Shown one piece after another: positions 47,948-61,724 of a stretch of 64,000 nucleotides of DNA. This stretch comes from Lasiosphaeris hirsuta. Taxonomy: Eukaryota; Ascomycota; Sordariomycetes; Sordariales; Lasiosphaeriaceae. The stretch is taken from positions 620,001-684,000 of the forward strand of contig JAUKUA010000008.1 in assembly GCA_030549175.1 (NCBI GenBank), in the 5' to 3' direction. How positions within the stretch are numbered: position 1 is the first letter of the stretch; the number at the start of each line of letters is the position of its first letter. The position numbers and the translations under genes were made by a program. The notes under the pieces were generated by a model. The model was given only the letters and a program-made list of their open reading frames with translations, had not been told where the DNA came from and did not search any database.

Positions 47948-50392
47948 CGGCCAAAGAATATCCTATTCTAGGTTTTTCGGTCGACACTAGCTTAGAGGCT
48001 ACTGTTAAGAAAACGGCGTATGCTATACTATCTAAGCTACTTCGGCTTCTACTAATAAAGAGATTATGTATCAAAGCTAGTCTGTGCCTCTTATAGTAAG
48101 TAGAAAGACAAACATAAGGACGGGAAAGACTACCTATAGCCGTCCTAATACCCTAACTACCTCGGACCATACAAACCGGAGATTTAAGACATATATCCGG
48201 CGAGGCCGAAACCTACTAACGAAGGCCTACTTCTTATTCTCACATAGGAAGAGAAGAAGACCATTAGGGCTAAGGGGTTAACGGAATAGAGGGTAATAAT
48301 CCGTAATATGACGAAGGAGTTAAGAAAGCCTACCGAAGCTATACCAACCTCGAAGACACCTATGCCAATACCTACCTCACAGACTAAAATCAGGAAGGCT
48401 TACAAAGTAACAAAGAAAAGAACAGACGAAGCCGCTAAGAAATAGACAGATAAGCTTAGGACGGCTAGAAACTATCCAAAGCCACTGTCTTTAACGAAGT
48501 CCCTAATACCGTTCTCACCCCCTAAGCTAATAACAAAAGTAGGTAAAGCAAAGGCTCCCCCTCTTAAACTAACAGTCGAAGACTATAAGTTAAATAAGGA
48601 GATACGGAAGCCGCTAACAATACTACAGTCTATAGAAACCGATATCTACGGAGTAACCCCTCTTCCCCCCCTCCCAAGGGAAGTGCCAGGGGAAAAGGCC
48701 CGGCGGGCCTAGAACAACTCTCCCTACCTATGGCTAGGAAGTAAATGCCAGAAAAAGTAAGAACTATTATCTAGAAGTATAATATAGACATAGCCCTACT
48801 AAGGTACCTACTCGACAAAGCCACGGAGGCCCATAAGCAGTTCGACTACTAAGATATACCTACAGCCGACTAAGCCATAGATAGCTTCAGAAAAAGGATT
48901 AAGAAGGTAGAAACGATAGTCCTTAGTACCTACGAGAAGATCCTAGCGGAGATAATTATAATCGATATAAAAGAAACGATAGAAAAGAAGCTAGGAAAAG
49001 ACGTAAGTAGGCGTATGACCTCACCTCTAACCTATACTATAGCCCCTAGAGACTAGGAGACGTAAATCCTACTTGATGACACGGTAAAAGATACCAGACA
49101 TAAGAAAAGATAATATAAATAATGCTAGACCTTATAATAGATAACGTAAAAGATACCTAGGCCAAAGAAGATAATAAGAAACGTCGTTAGGCCGAAGAGA
49201 ACCTAGCGAAAACTTATAAGTAGTATCTAGAGAAAGTACGTCTCTAAGATAAAGTCGAGACTATGATAGAAAAATATACCCGGGTTATCATAATCTCAAG
49301 TAATAACTTATCTTCGTAAGCCCTAGAACTATAGGCCGAGACAACTCTCTAAGACCTAAAGGAAGTATAAAAGATTATAGACCTTATAGGAGCTACCCCC
49401 CTTCCCCCTATGACATATAAGTACTTTAGCTCTTTATTAAGAAGTATCTAACCTACCTCCCCCTCTTTTCTAAGGCTAAGAAAAGCCTTTCCTTAACCTT
49501 CCCCCTCGCCTTTACGGCCTCTGAGGCTAACATAAGTTAAGAAGCCGACGGACAGGGTATATAATACCTAAGCCTCTTAAAATCTTATAGGTAAATATAA
49601 CGAGAGTCATAACCTACCATAACTCCCTTCTAACATTAGCCGTAGACGAAAAGGTAGATATCGTACTAGTTTAGGAGCCTTAATAAAGCCATGGTAATAC
49701 GAGAGCCGCCCTAGAATACGAGATATATTACCTAGGGAGAGAGGTAAGCTCGATAGTCTATGTAAAGGCTAAAAGATAGTAATAGCTACCGAAGGCTAAG
49801 GACAGACTTATAAAGATAATAAACGGGTTAAAAGCTATCTATAGTATCTATAACCATAACGGTACCGAGGTAATAGACGGCATCGGAATATTTAAAGGTA
49901 CGAGGTTAATAGTCGGAAGTAACTTTAACCTTAACTATCCGCTCTAAGTAAATATAGAAAAGGGGGGGAAGAGGGGCCCGAAGGTAAGGGTAATAGTAGA
50001 GTAGGTAAGGGAACTTATAGCGATGCCGTTAATTACGACTCTAACCTATAACAAAGGGGGGGTTCTCGACCTCGTGTTTAGTAACATCGAAGGTATATAT
50101 ATAGAAGTAACCTCAGGGCTATAGACTAGGTCTGACTATACCACAATCCGGATCTATATCTCCTACTAAAGGCTACCCCGTAAAGGCCGTATAAAATAAG
50201 TAGTAAAAACGCTAGACCCAGGTAACTTTGGGAAGACCCTTAAGAGGTAGACGGCTCTAATTTCTATCCTAAGGCTAGAAGCCGAAGCCGAGGATATAGA
50301 GACGATAACGGTAGCTCTTAACAAAGTGACAAGGGAGGTACTTAAGACCTACGGAACTAAAACCTAGCGGAACCTAAAACGGGCGAGGTAGT
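47948..50392 (+). mobile_element. Outer LINE, ORF1 3' part and ORF2 endonuclease
   Basis: From 47948 to about 49430 the plus strand shows basic, Lys/Pro/Thr-rich ORF1 text with stops. From about 49590 an AP-type endonuclease is recognisable: VDIVLV followed by an E-P block (47 codons into the domain), VGSNFNLNYPL near 49915 (family GDFNxHHxxW), GGVLDLVFSN near 50060 and TRSDYTTI near 50130. The segment ends where Gypsy B enters, and the RT follows at 59163. Stops are mostly TAG. Confidence 0.82.
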
Positions 50393-50397
50393 AAAAC
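50393..50397. repeat. Target-site duplication of Gypsy B, left (AAAAC)
   Basis: AAAAC directly before the LTR start TGTGATACAGG. Repeated at 59158-59162. Confidence 0.92.
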
Positions 50398-51727
50398 TGT
50401 GATACAGGCCAGCCTACGAAGGTCTGGGGTGTGACAACCACAAGGTGAGATATCAAATGAAGAGTCAGACTACAGAGCTTTAACCTTTTCCTAACTCTCG
50501 ACTTAACCGTTTAGCGAACTACCCCGACAATTACTGTTAATCTAGTTCAGAGCTTTCACACGACGAACTCAGGGACTTAATCGTCGTAAGGCTAATAAGC
50601 ACAAGGTCCGATTTAAAGGTTTAGAACAGAACGGTAAGGGAGTTAACTATCGCAATACAAAGTGGTAGAGAGCTAGGGAGAAGGAGGTTTAGGGAGATAG
50701 AATGATCTAACAGAAGATAAGATACAATACTTCGTAATTATAAGTTAGGAGAAACAGAAGGGTTTATAAGGTTATATTACCCCTCAGCTTCACTAAAGTT
50801 CAGCTGATAATCTTTCTAGGTTTTGTCTAAAGAGAACTGGGAAGCTTCTTCCTTTCGAGGATCTATCATAGCGTACCCGTTTTACTTATGGAAGGTTATG
50901 TATAAGATATAAAGATACTAAAATATCTGAAGAATCCTCCTAGCCGCCCGTTGGTCCCGAATCTCCTTTCTAGCCGACCGTCTCTCACGTCTTATAAATC
51001 AGTGGCTATAAGCTAAGTAGAGCCGGCCTATCATATGTTAGTCCGTGGCCGGTATTAGTACTTATCTATATAGCTCTAGCGGTATGGTGTCTATTACTGT
51101 AAATGTTTCTTCACGTCCTTAGTACTTATGTTAGCTATAACGTTATTAAGTTAATCCCTAGGTTAGTTGTTATAGTAACGGTTCCCTTCGTGACTTATAT
51201 ACGGGAGTCGTGGCTACCTATTACTACTGAAGCTAAACTCTAGAGAACGTTAGGTTCTAGGTCTTCTAAAGGAATGTCAGCGATAGTAAAGAGGTCTATG
51301 ATTCGAAAGACTAACTATAGGGTTTAGGCTGACTGTGTAAGCCCTGACTACGATATTAAGGTTAAATAGTTTGTCTATAACAAATCTAAAGTTTAATGAC
51401 GTTACTTAGTACGGGTAAGATCTATTGTATAGCTACTTTAGCTTATAAGTAGTTTTAGGCATTTCGTTATAACTTGTAGGTGTTATAGGAGAATTTACTG
51501 ACTTACGTGTTAGCTAAATAGGCTATAAGCTATATATAAGATCGTGTTCCGAGGTTAAGCTACGTTATAGCTATCCTTTGTAAAGGTTCCTTTATCTATG
51601 TGATCTATGATAGATGTTCGTAAGTTAATAGGTATATACTTCTTATGTATAGTTAATACCGTTGGTATATAGCTCGGTTAAGGAGGTTAGTAACCTTATT
51701 AACCTAGGTAAGCCTACTAATATGATA
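50398..51727 (-). repeat. Gypsy B 3' LTR (left, 1330 bp)
   Basis: The outer end at 50398 is well preserved (TGTGATACAGGCCAGCC). The inner end at 51727 is strongly mutated (CTACTAATATGATA against CTACCAGTGTGACA in the other LTR). Confidence 0.95.
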
Positions 51728-51749
51728 CCATCCCTTCTTCTAAGAGAAC

Positions 51750-54700
51750 TTACCTCGAGTTCTTAGGTTAATAACCTTAAGGTTTTTAGGCTTATGTAGG
51801 TACTTGACATAGAAGTCTTAAAGTTCTTAGATATTAGAAAAGTACTTATATAGTTCCTAAGTCTAGTCTTTTTCCTTAGGATATTTCTTCTATTTAACGT
51901 GGTATTTTACTATCTCTTTCTTAATACAGAAGTTTATTATTTCCTTTACTACGAATTCCTTAGGGTAAACGTCTCCTACTTACTTTAAGACTTAAATAAG
52001 GTTAGAAATCGGCTAAGAGCCGGTTCGGAAAGGCTTAATGAGAGATATATGAAAGATAAGATAAATTTTCTATCGTTTTAAGATTTCGAGTTTTATAACT
52101 ATGAAAGATATTACCTTAGAGATTTTAAACGGGCTAAGTAATTTTCTATCTAACTTCTTAGAAAGTCTCTTAGTCTTAATATTCCATATGTTAAGTATTA
52201 CCAGTTACTTTTTTTTAAAGGAAAGTACGTCCGTTCACTTCTAATCTATATATTTCTTTATCTATTTTCGAGATTTCTTAAGGGTTTTATAAAGGTTCTT
52301 ATAGACCGTTGTCATCTAGTAGGCTATGATTTCGTTATATAGGTTACGTATAGACTTGTCTAGTAAGTTATTTATAGCTAGATAGTAACTAAAGTTAGTA
52401 TAGAAGAGAGAGTTATTAGTAGAAGTCGATTTAGTATTATTCTATGTAAATTCTACTGTTAGTAGTAGGATATCTTAGTTATTTATCTTATAATTTATGA
52501 AAGTTTTAAAATAAACTTTAATATATTAATTAAGACGTTTAGTCTAACTGTCTATTTTAGGATAAAACGAGGTTAATATCTTTAGTTTAATTTTAATATA
52601 TTTAAGAAAGTCGTATCAAAAGCTTATATTAAACCATAAGTCCCGATCGGAAATGATACTAATAGGTATATTATAATGTTTCTAATATTTGTAGGTAAAG
52701 ATTAAAATTAAGTCTTTTATTTTCTTAGTATCGTTTCTTAAGGTAATAAAGTATGTTATTTTAATAAAGGTATTAATAATAACCTAGATAAAGTTATATC
52801 TATTTAAGAGAGGAAGGTTTATTATAAAGTCTATTAATATAAGCTTCTAAAGAGAATATTCTAACTTAATTAGGTAAAGTAACTTAAAAGGAAGGTATCG
52901 TCTTAGCTTGTTATTTTGACACTTATGATAAGAACGTATAAACTTAACGACGTCTTTCTTGAGGTTTTATTAATATATATACTATCTAATAAGTTTAACG
53001 GTTTTATCTATATCTATATAGCCTACTACTTTGATATCGTGTTCAAAGTAAATAATCTAGATCTTAAGTTTCTAGTTGTTAAAGATCTAAATATGATTTT
53101 TTATAAATAAGATTTTATCTTCGTTAGTTATATTCTTTCTAAGGGAAACTAAAGCCTTTTAATATATTTCGTTTATTAAAGTAATAACCTTAACTTACTT
53201 AAGAAATTTCTCGTTCTATTTTAGTGTTAAAATGTTATAAAGACGTACTTTTAAGAGTATAAACGTTAAAACTTTTAAATAAGAAAAATATTTCTTATTT
53301 AAAACTAAGATTATCGGCTAGTTTTTATCCCCCCCTTTAGGAAGGTACTCTTTATACCGAGAGAAAGTATCTACCTTAGTATTCTATATATTAAGATAGA
53401 AATTAATAATAAAGTCGAAGGTAACGAGCTACTGAGCTTATCGGGCCTAGTAATAGTTAAGAACCTTAGTAGTTTAGAAGTATTTTAGATTATGGTAATT
53501 TGAGAAGACTTCGATACGATATTTAATATCTTCGAGATAGTATCTCTAACATTAAAAGTAATTAATTATTACTAGGAGCTTTTTATCATAGATTTTATAG
53601 TTAATTTCTATAGAGATTAGTTTTCTTAAGTAAAACATTATAAGATATATCTTATCGTTATCTTACTTTTGTGATATTATTTCCTTTAATACATAATCTA
53701 AAGTGTTAGGTTTGATAATAGATAGTCTATTAAGGTCGAAATAGACTAAAACAAAGGCTTTAGTAAAGGCTTTTTTTAATGTTTTAAATATTATATTTAT
53801 CTAGTTATTCTACGTCTAAGTTTTCTAGGTAAGGTTCATAGAATTAATAAGTAACTTAGTAATATATAAGTAACCTCTGATATAATACCTATAGAAGTTT
53901 ATAAATCTATTAAATTACTAAACTTCTTTTATCGATCTTAGCTGTTCCTATGAAAGGATATATTTTATCTTATCTTTTGATATTATAATATCTTTAGTAT
54001 TGATAATATAGCCTAAGTATTTTAGTTTCTTAATATCTTATATATATTTCGAGAGATTAATAACGAGATTATGTTTCTAAAGTTACTTAAGGACTTTAAC
54101 GACAATTTTGTTATATTCTTTTTTAGAACTCGTATAAATAAGAAGGTCGTCAATGTAAGATAAGAGGCCTTGATCGATAAGGTCTCGAAAGATATAATTT
54201 ATTATGTCTTAAAAGGTAGTAAAAATATTAGTAAGGCTAAAGGATATTACTTTAAACTTAAAAAAACTGTAATAAGTTCGAAACGTTATTTTCTATTTAT
54301 AGCCTTTCTTTATCTAGATTAAGTTAAAGCTTATTTTTAGATCTATCTTAATAAAGATAATTAATTCGGTAAGGACGTCTTAAAGTTTGGTAATGAGAGG
54401 TAACAAGTAGCGGTTTTTAATAGTTCGTTTATTAATCTTTCGATAGTCGACTACTGGCCGGAGATTTTCCGAATCTTTAGTAGCTATCTTTTCTAATGAT
54501 ACTTCTTTGTCTATAAAGAAGATAGGAGATAAACATAGTAATTTTAATTTCCATATCTTACCTTCTCGTCATATTTAGTCTAACTATTTATAAAGAATTT
54601 TCTTTTCTAAAGGTAACATAAGATAAAGAAGTTCTTATAAAAGCTTCCTATCTTTGATAATGTTAATTACATAGTCCCATAGCTAGTGATTTAATAGTTA

Positions 54701-57700
54701 CTAGGCTACTTTAAAAGACGCTAAAGACATAAATATCTTAAATCTTTCAGAGATTTTCGTAATATAAGATTTAATAACATTAGTAATTAAGCTCTTGTTT
54801 CCTAAAACTATAAATGATATATAGTTTTAGTGATAATAGTTTGAAACAAAGGTTATTTTCGTTATATCAAGGTTCCATAAGTAATCTAGTTAGTACTGTT
54901 ATAACTACTAATATAAGAGAAAGATATTACATTTTATATTAAGGAGAGAGATTTCGAACGTGATATGAGAGAAGTATTTTACTTAGTACTGTAGGATGAT
55001 TTCCTTAGTATACTTTTTACCTAATTTAAGGTTGATAGTTCCATTGAAGGTTTCTAAAGGTTTTAGGATCGTTTTATATACATAAGGAATATTTCATTTT
55101 TTAACGAGGTCTTTACTTATAACTAGGCCTAAAGTGCCAAGGTCTAAGAGTACCTAGACGGAGATTTCCTTAACTCCATAGTAGATAATAGTTATAGGGA
55201 TAATCTTACAGTTTCCGTAGTATAACTTACGGTTACGTTTAACCTTCTTAAGAGAAGGTTCTTTAATGTTATCGTTATGATAGGTATGTTTCTTTATAGA
55301 GGTTACGATGTATCGAGGCGTAGGTTCCGATGCCACGGGGTTTAGGGTACTAGTTAAAAATCTGATATGTCTTTACTATTAGACAGCTTAATAATGTAGT
55401 GAAAAAGCTTAAGGTAATCTTTTTTTATTATAGTAGAGACCTTAGCCTTTTTGGATAGTCGAGGAGAGATATCTTCTTATTTCTTTTCTTCGTCCTCGTT
55501 CTTCCTTTTACGTTTAGTCCTAGCTTCGGAGATCTTACTAGGTAGCTTAGAAATATCTTTATTATCTTCGGTTTTTCTATTATAACATTCGAGGGTATTA
55601 TAACCTTAACGTCTATAATAGTAATATCTCTTACTTACCTTGTACTTATTAATCTCAGCGGTATCTATCCTAGTAGTAACTTTCTTATAGGTTTGTTAAT
55701 ACTTAGTTCGGGTAGGTACTAAGGGCTTATCTTTCTTATCTTATTACTTCTTCTTCAGCCTTTTCTTAGGCTTTTTAGTAGGTACTAGACCGGAGTGAGA
55801 GTTAGAGGTATTATTTTCTTCTTAGTTATTATCTCTCTTCGAATGTTTCTTATTATTCGAAGTAAACTCTTCTTTTCTTTATTTGGCCTTGTAATTAATT
55901 TCACGGTTTCTTATTTTGTCTTTATGAATCAAACCGGCCGTGATAACTACCTTAAGAAAGTTAGTATCATCGGAAGGAAGATATTCCGTACGTAAATAGA
56001 TTAAGTCTATAATCGTATCGGGGATAGTGGTTGTAACTAGTGATTATAAAGCCTGTCCGTTAAGATCGACGGTATAATTAAGCTCTTAAAGCTTCGTTAT
56101 ATACTCGTTTATATCTTTATTATAGGTTAGGGCCTTTATAACTTCATAGTCTCTGACTCGTCATGTTAGGTTATGAAAATGTTTTACTATAGTAGTAGTA
56201 TAGTTATTTTATTAATCTACTAAGCTAAGCTTTTCGATCTAAGTCTCTCTTTTTTAATATTATTCGAAGGTAATATCTTTAGTGAAAGTACTAATAAAAT
56301 TAATTTTAGTTTTGTCGTCGAGGAAGCTTTGTTTATAAACGTTGAAATACTTCTTAATAAAACGTTATTATGTCTTAAACTTAACTTTGTTCTTTTTATT
56401 ATATTTCTTAGGTCTTACTATGGTTACGGTAATATCTTAATTATAAGAGTCTTTAATTACGTTAGTATTATTATAAATTAAATCTTAGTTAGTACGGATA
56501 AGGTCGAGAAGGATTATTATAAGGTCACGTAGGGGTGAAGGGCTTTGGAAACTTGGACCCTGAGGTCCTAGGGGTTTCGGAAGCTTAGGTAAGCCTCCTG
56601 GTAGTCTAAGAGGACTGGGGGGTAGACTTATATGATAGAGGTCGTCGTTTGAGTCGTTATTATTACTGTCGTTAGGAGATAGTAAAGTACTTATCTTAGT
56701 ATGATAAAAAGGTAAGTTTCCTCTTATGTTTCTACTTCTTATTTTAGTATCAAAGTTTTATATACTATTAACCTATCTCTAAGTTCGTACCGAGATTTCT
56801 CGGGTAGCTTTTTTTTAGAGGTTATAGTCTGAGAGAGGGTCTTCGTTCTAGTCGAAGTATTATATAAAGGTTGATTTCTTAGACAGTTATAAAGATTATC
56901 ATAAAGGTTTGATAGATAGGGTTTTCTAAGAATGTGTCATAGCTTTTTAGATAATTTATTCCTTATTATAAGGTCTTACTTATGTAAGCCTTGATACTAG
57001 GGCCTCTTTAACGAGGTTGTTAAAATAGGCCTTAAGTTAATCGAACAGTTCTTAGTCCTTTAAGATCTATGATACTTCCGGTTGTTAAAGTATTATGAGA
57101 GAATTTAACTAGCTTTAAGCTATAATAGACCAGTAGCTAAATTTTATATTATAATAGTCTTATCAAACTTATTTTTTTTCTTAAATATAAAGAAGTTTCT
57201 TAACTTAGACAAGCTCGGCGTTTTATTTCCTAACCCATATTTCCTAATCCTATATTTATCGTACTTATTATAATTTTTACTTCGTAATTTCCTTATGGAA
57301 GGCTTTAATACGTGTAACAATAAGATTAAGGGATTTTTTATATTGGGCTATTTAGGTAGCGAACTAAGTTAGTTTTTAGTTAATCTTAATATTAAAGGTA
57401 ATATATGAGACTTTTAATTTTTACTAGGTACTTTTAAGAACATATTGATTTGTTCTGATGTACTATATTATTAATTAATAATCGGTAACTAAGGTAATAA
57501 ATGTTAAAGCGAGTATATCGAGTCTCTTCTTATCCTCGCGTATGTTATTTATAAAGAAATAAAGTTCCTTATATACTTTGGTGACTTAATTATAGAGATA
57601 AATAAACTATTACGGGGGTTTAATAAGGGTTTCGAAGCTCGAAGGGAGTATAGGAAATTACTTGATAGTTTAGATTTTTATCTTAGAAGGTTCTTAAATT

Positions 57701-57800
57701 ATGAGGTCCGTTCCGGAAGAGGATTTAGCTTCCCGACCCTAAAGTATAGCTAAATATAATATAAGGTTACTAGCTATCGTAAGTAATATAGTAAGTAGAA
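51750..57800 (-). pseudogene. Gypsy B gag-pol, RIP-inactivated
   Basis: On the minus strand the pol frame contains the RT box SYIDDLL, with YIDD encoded at 54146-54157, so the catalytic Asp pair is intact here. The gag zinc knuckle near 55600 again shows Cys-to-Tyr changes (RYYYYRR then GYNT). Integrase and chromodomain text lies toward 51760-53200. The longest open frames are only about 60 codons. The element cannot make its own proteins. Confidence 0.85.
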
Positions 57801-57827
57801 GGATGTTCTTAGAGTAGAAAGATTATC

Positions 57828-59157
57828 TATGACATAGGCTAGTTTACAAAGGTCTAGGGTATAATAACTATAAGATAAGATATCAAATAAAGAGTTAGAC
57901 TATAGAACTTTAATCTTTTCTTAACTCTTGACTTAACCGTTTAATGAACTATCCCGATAATTACTATTAGTCTAGTTTAAAGCTTTTATACGATAAACTT
58001 AGGGACTTGATCGTCGTAAGGCTAATAAGTATAAGGTCCGATTTAGAGGTTTAGAACAGAATGGTAAGGGAGTTAACTATCGTAATATAAAGTGGTAGAG
58101 AGCTAGGGAGAAGGAGGTTTAGAGAGATGGAATAATCTAACAGAAGATAAGACATAATACTTCGTAGTTATAAGTTAGAAGAAATAAAAAGGTTCATAAG
58201 GTTATATTACCCCTTAGCTTTACTGAAGTTCAATTGATAATCTTTCTAGGTTTTGTCTAAAGAAAACTAGGAAGCTTTTTTCTTTCGAGGATCTATCATA
58301 ATATACCTATCCTACTTATGGAAGGCTATATATAAGATATAAGAATATTAAAATATCTGAAGGATCTTCTTAGCCGTCCGTTAGTCCCAAATCTCCTTTC
58401 TAGCCGACCGTCTCTCGTGCCTTACAAATCAGTGGCTATAAGCTAAGTGGAGCCGGCCTATTATATGTTAGTCCATAGCCGGTATTAGTACTTATCTATA
58501 CAGCTCTAGTGGTATGGTGTCTATTACTGTAGGTGTTCCTTCACGTCCTTGGTACTTACGTTGGCTATAGCGTTATTAGGTTGATCCCTAGGTTAGCTGT
58601 TATAGTAACGATTCCTTTTGTGACTTATACGTAGGGGTCGCGGTTACATGTTACTACTGAAGCTAGACTCCGGAGAATATCGGGTTTTAGGTCTTCTAAA
58701 GGAATGCCAACGATAGTAGGGAGGTCTATGATTCGAAAGACTAGCTATAGGGTTTGGGCTGACTGTGTAGGCTCTGACCACGATACTGAGGTTAAATGGT
58801 TTGTCTATTATAAATCTAAAGTTTGATGACGTTACCTAGTGTGGGTAAGATCTATTATATGGCTACTCTAGCTTATGAGTGGTTCTGGGTATTCCGTTGT
58901 AACCCATAGGTGTTATAGGAGAATCCGCTGACTTACGTGTTAGCTAAATAGGCCATAAGCTACGTGCGGGATCGTGTTCCGAGGTTGAGCCACGTTGTGG
59001 CTATCCTTTGTGAGGGTTCCCTTATCTACGTGATCCATGATGGATGTTCGTGGGTCAATGGGTATGTGCTTCTTGTGTGTGGTTAGTGCCGCTGGTGTAT
59101 GGCTCGGTTAAGGAGGTCAGTGACCCTGTTGACCTAGGTGAGCCTACCAGTGTGACA
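57828..59157 (-). repeat. Gypsy B 5' LTR (right, 1330 bp)
   Basis: The inner end at 57828 is strongly mutated (TATGACATAGGCTAG). The outer end at 59157 is well preserved (AGCCTACCAGTGTGACA). Confidence 0.95.
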
Positions 59158-59162
59158 AAAAC
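59158..59162. repeat. Target-site duplication of Gypsy B, right (AAAAC)
   Basis: Exact match to 50393-50397. Confidence 0.92.
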
Positions 59163-61724
59163 GCCGACTATAACATAAGTAAACGCTTCTACGCTAAAGA
59201 CGGGAACGAGCTTAGCGTCCTAATCTATAAACGTACCTTATAACACGTGAAGGTTAGGTACTATGAAAAGGTAGTAGACAAGGCTTCATTAGGGATACTA
59301 TAGAAGATTATGAAATGGAAGAAGGAGCCTTAGGTCTAGGAGATACTACCGCTACGGCCTTAGGTAAGAGGCTCGGAGAGGATATAAGTAAGAGAGAAGA
59401 TAAAGTTTATCTTCGAAAAGTTCATAGCCTTTAACCCGGGTAAGGACGTTATGTTCGACCTAAGAACTATACTAGATACCGGACGTATCCTACCTCTAGA
59501 CTTTATTTTAGAACAAGACAATGTCGACAAAGCCTTCGTAAGAAGGTATATAGGTATAATAGCCCTAAGACTGGATAATGTTACTACTAAGATACTTCGG
59601 GTAGCCTAGTAAAACGAGACGCCGATAGGAGGAAAGATAACGTAAGTATCTTTAGTATTAATATATCTAACTTATATTATCTACGTAGCCTCTCTTACGA
59701 TAAGCTATTACCTAGATACTTAGAAGAACTCGGAAGTAGTCTTACTTCCGAAGCCTAATAAATCTCGGAGGACAACGAAGTAACTTTGGCCGATTACCCT
59801 AATCCTAGTCTACGAAAGAGAGTTAAAGAAGTTAGTTATAAGAAAAGTTAACGAAGTTATACTTAAGAAACGGGTCCTTAACCTGAACTAGGTAGGTAAG
59901 GTACCGAAACGTTCTATGACGGACCTTCTAGTAATGGTAATCTATGATCTCTAGGATACTATGAAGAATGGAAAGGTAGTTAAGGTCCTAACGAATGATA
60001 TCGATGATAACTTCAATAACATATAACAGAAATATCTTACTAATAGGCTCTTAGCTTAAGGTTAGCCGGTAGTACTAGTAAGCTTTATTTAAAGCTTCTT
60101 AATAAACTAAAAGATAACATTAAAAATCAATAAGATAACTTAACTAACTAAGTTAAGCCTACCTTAAAACTTCTTACTTTTACCGATTTTATTTAGCCTT
60201 TATCTAAAGTTACTAATAAAAGAAAAAGAAAGAAGTTTCTATACTAATAACCTCCTCGTTATTACTAAAGATAAAACAGAAGCCGTGGTTAAGGCCTAGC
60301 TAACACGGAAGCTAGCTAAGATCGATAAGTAAGATAGAAACAATAACATATCCCTCGATCTAAGAAAATATAAGTACGCCTTATTCAAGCCCCATAGAGT
60401 AGCCCCAAAGCTAGAAACCAACGATAGGAACGGCTTTAACTTTAACTTTAACTTAGACAGTAACCTAAAGCTAGACACTCCCATAATACTAAAGTGTCCA
60501 AACCTTAAGGTAGGGTCGGTCTAGGTACTTTATAACCTATTATTAAAGTAGCTAGGAATATAATTCGACCTTAAGCTTACATTTAAGAACTATATCTAAT
60601 AAGTAACGACGAAAGAAGCGAAGGTAACGACACTTCTTTAACGTGTCGACGGCCTAGGTAGAGGCCTATTTCTATACCTTATAACATAAAGACTGACAAT
60701 AATAATACTTCTAAGGATAACCTATACCTTAGAAACGTGGTAGAACGGTAAGGAAACCCCTATTAGAAGCCTCTAACATATACTTAACGCCGGCCTCAAA
60801 GCCGTCCTTCTAATATATAAGACGACGCCGAAGGTAATCCTACACGGAAAAGCTAAGTAGCCACCTATCTACCTAACCCTCGAGAAGAAAGCCTATAACT
60901 ACGTAACTAAGGTCCTTAACCTTAGCTAACATAAAATTAGCTACCTAGTCGTCAGTAGGCTAGCTTACGCCCCGGGGAGGGGCTAGAGGGCCGGCAGGAC
61001 CTAGGTTACCTACCTCGAAGCTATAGCTAAGAAGGAAGGCTAGGTACTACCAATCCCACTGGCCGTAGTTAGACATAAGGATAGCTCCAAGGCCCCAGGT
61101 ATAACGTGTGACGACTACTTCCAACAGAGGCGAGCCTACGATAGGGACTGGGAGTACCCTGAGCTGTATAAGTAATACACGAAGTGAGAAATAGAGTACG
61201 TAAACACGAAGGTCTCGGGCAAAACCTCCCGAGGTACGAAGAACGCCCTCCCAGCCCCGCCAAGGACGTACAAGCCCATATAAGCCTTCTAGGCCTAGTA
61301 GGAAGCTAACAAGCCAAAGTACCGTAAGGTCAAGGTCAGGAAGAAACGCCCCCCGGAACTTAGGCTCCCGAGAAGATAACTTGTAGCCCTCCTGGCCGAA
61401 AGGACTGGGCATGGCAACTTCAAGGCATACCACGAGCGCATAGGCCATGACCCGGAGACGTGGGAGGGTACCTACGGCAAGTGCGGGCTTACCAAGGCCC
61501 CCGGGCACCTCCTAAAGTGTAAGCATAGCGTGGCGGCCCTGGCAAAGGCGTTACCAACGGGGGTCTGGGCACCTAGGATCCTAACCTCGAGCTCGAAGAA
61601 GATACTGGCAGCCTTCGGGGCGTTTATGGCGGCAAAGGAAGTACTGGAAAAGGGGGAAGAAAATACCCCGAACGAGGACGAAGAAGCGGAATGGGTGGCG
61701 GCCTACGACCGCAGGACAGAATAA
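59163..61724 (+). pseudogene. Outer LINE ORF2 C-terminal part: RT to zinc motif
   Basis: Continues ORF2 after Gypsy B. The RT text includes KVVKVLTNDIDDNFNNI near 59990, a VVLVSFI segment near 60070 and a catalytic box reading YTNN at 60240-60251, where YADD is expected; both changes fit G-to-A on this strand. The C-terminal region has LVALLAERTGHGNFKAYHER and CGLTKAPGHLLKC, the His/Cys motif that closes many fungal LINE ORF2 proteins. From about 61370 to the stop at 61722-61724 the frame is open and GC-rich, in contrast to everything upstream. Confidence 0.85.

Larger units (their letters stand above)
50398..59157 (-). mobile_element. Gypsy B: second copy of the chromovirus family, opposite orientation
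   Basis: 8760 bp, LTRs of 1330 bp, TG...CA ends and exact 5-bp target duplication AAAAC. Coding order runs right to left. The LTRs align over their whole length with those of Gypsy A, differing by 16 bp in length. The internal region carries the same gag-pol order with RIP stops. It is inserted in the outer LINE between the endonuclease and the RT. Confidence 0.95.
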
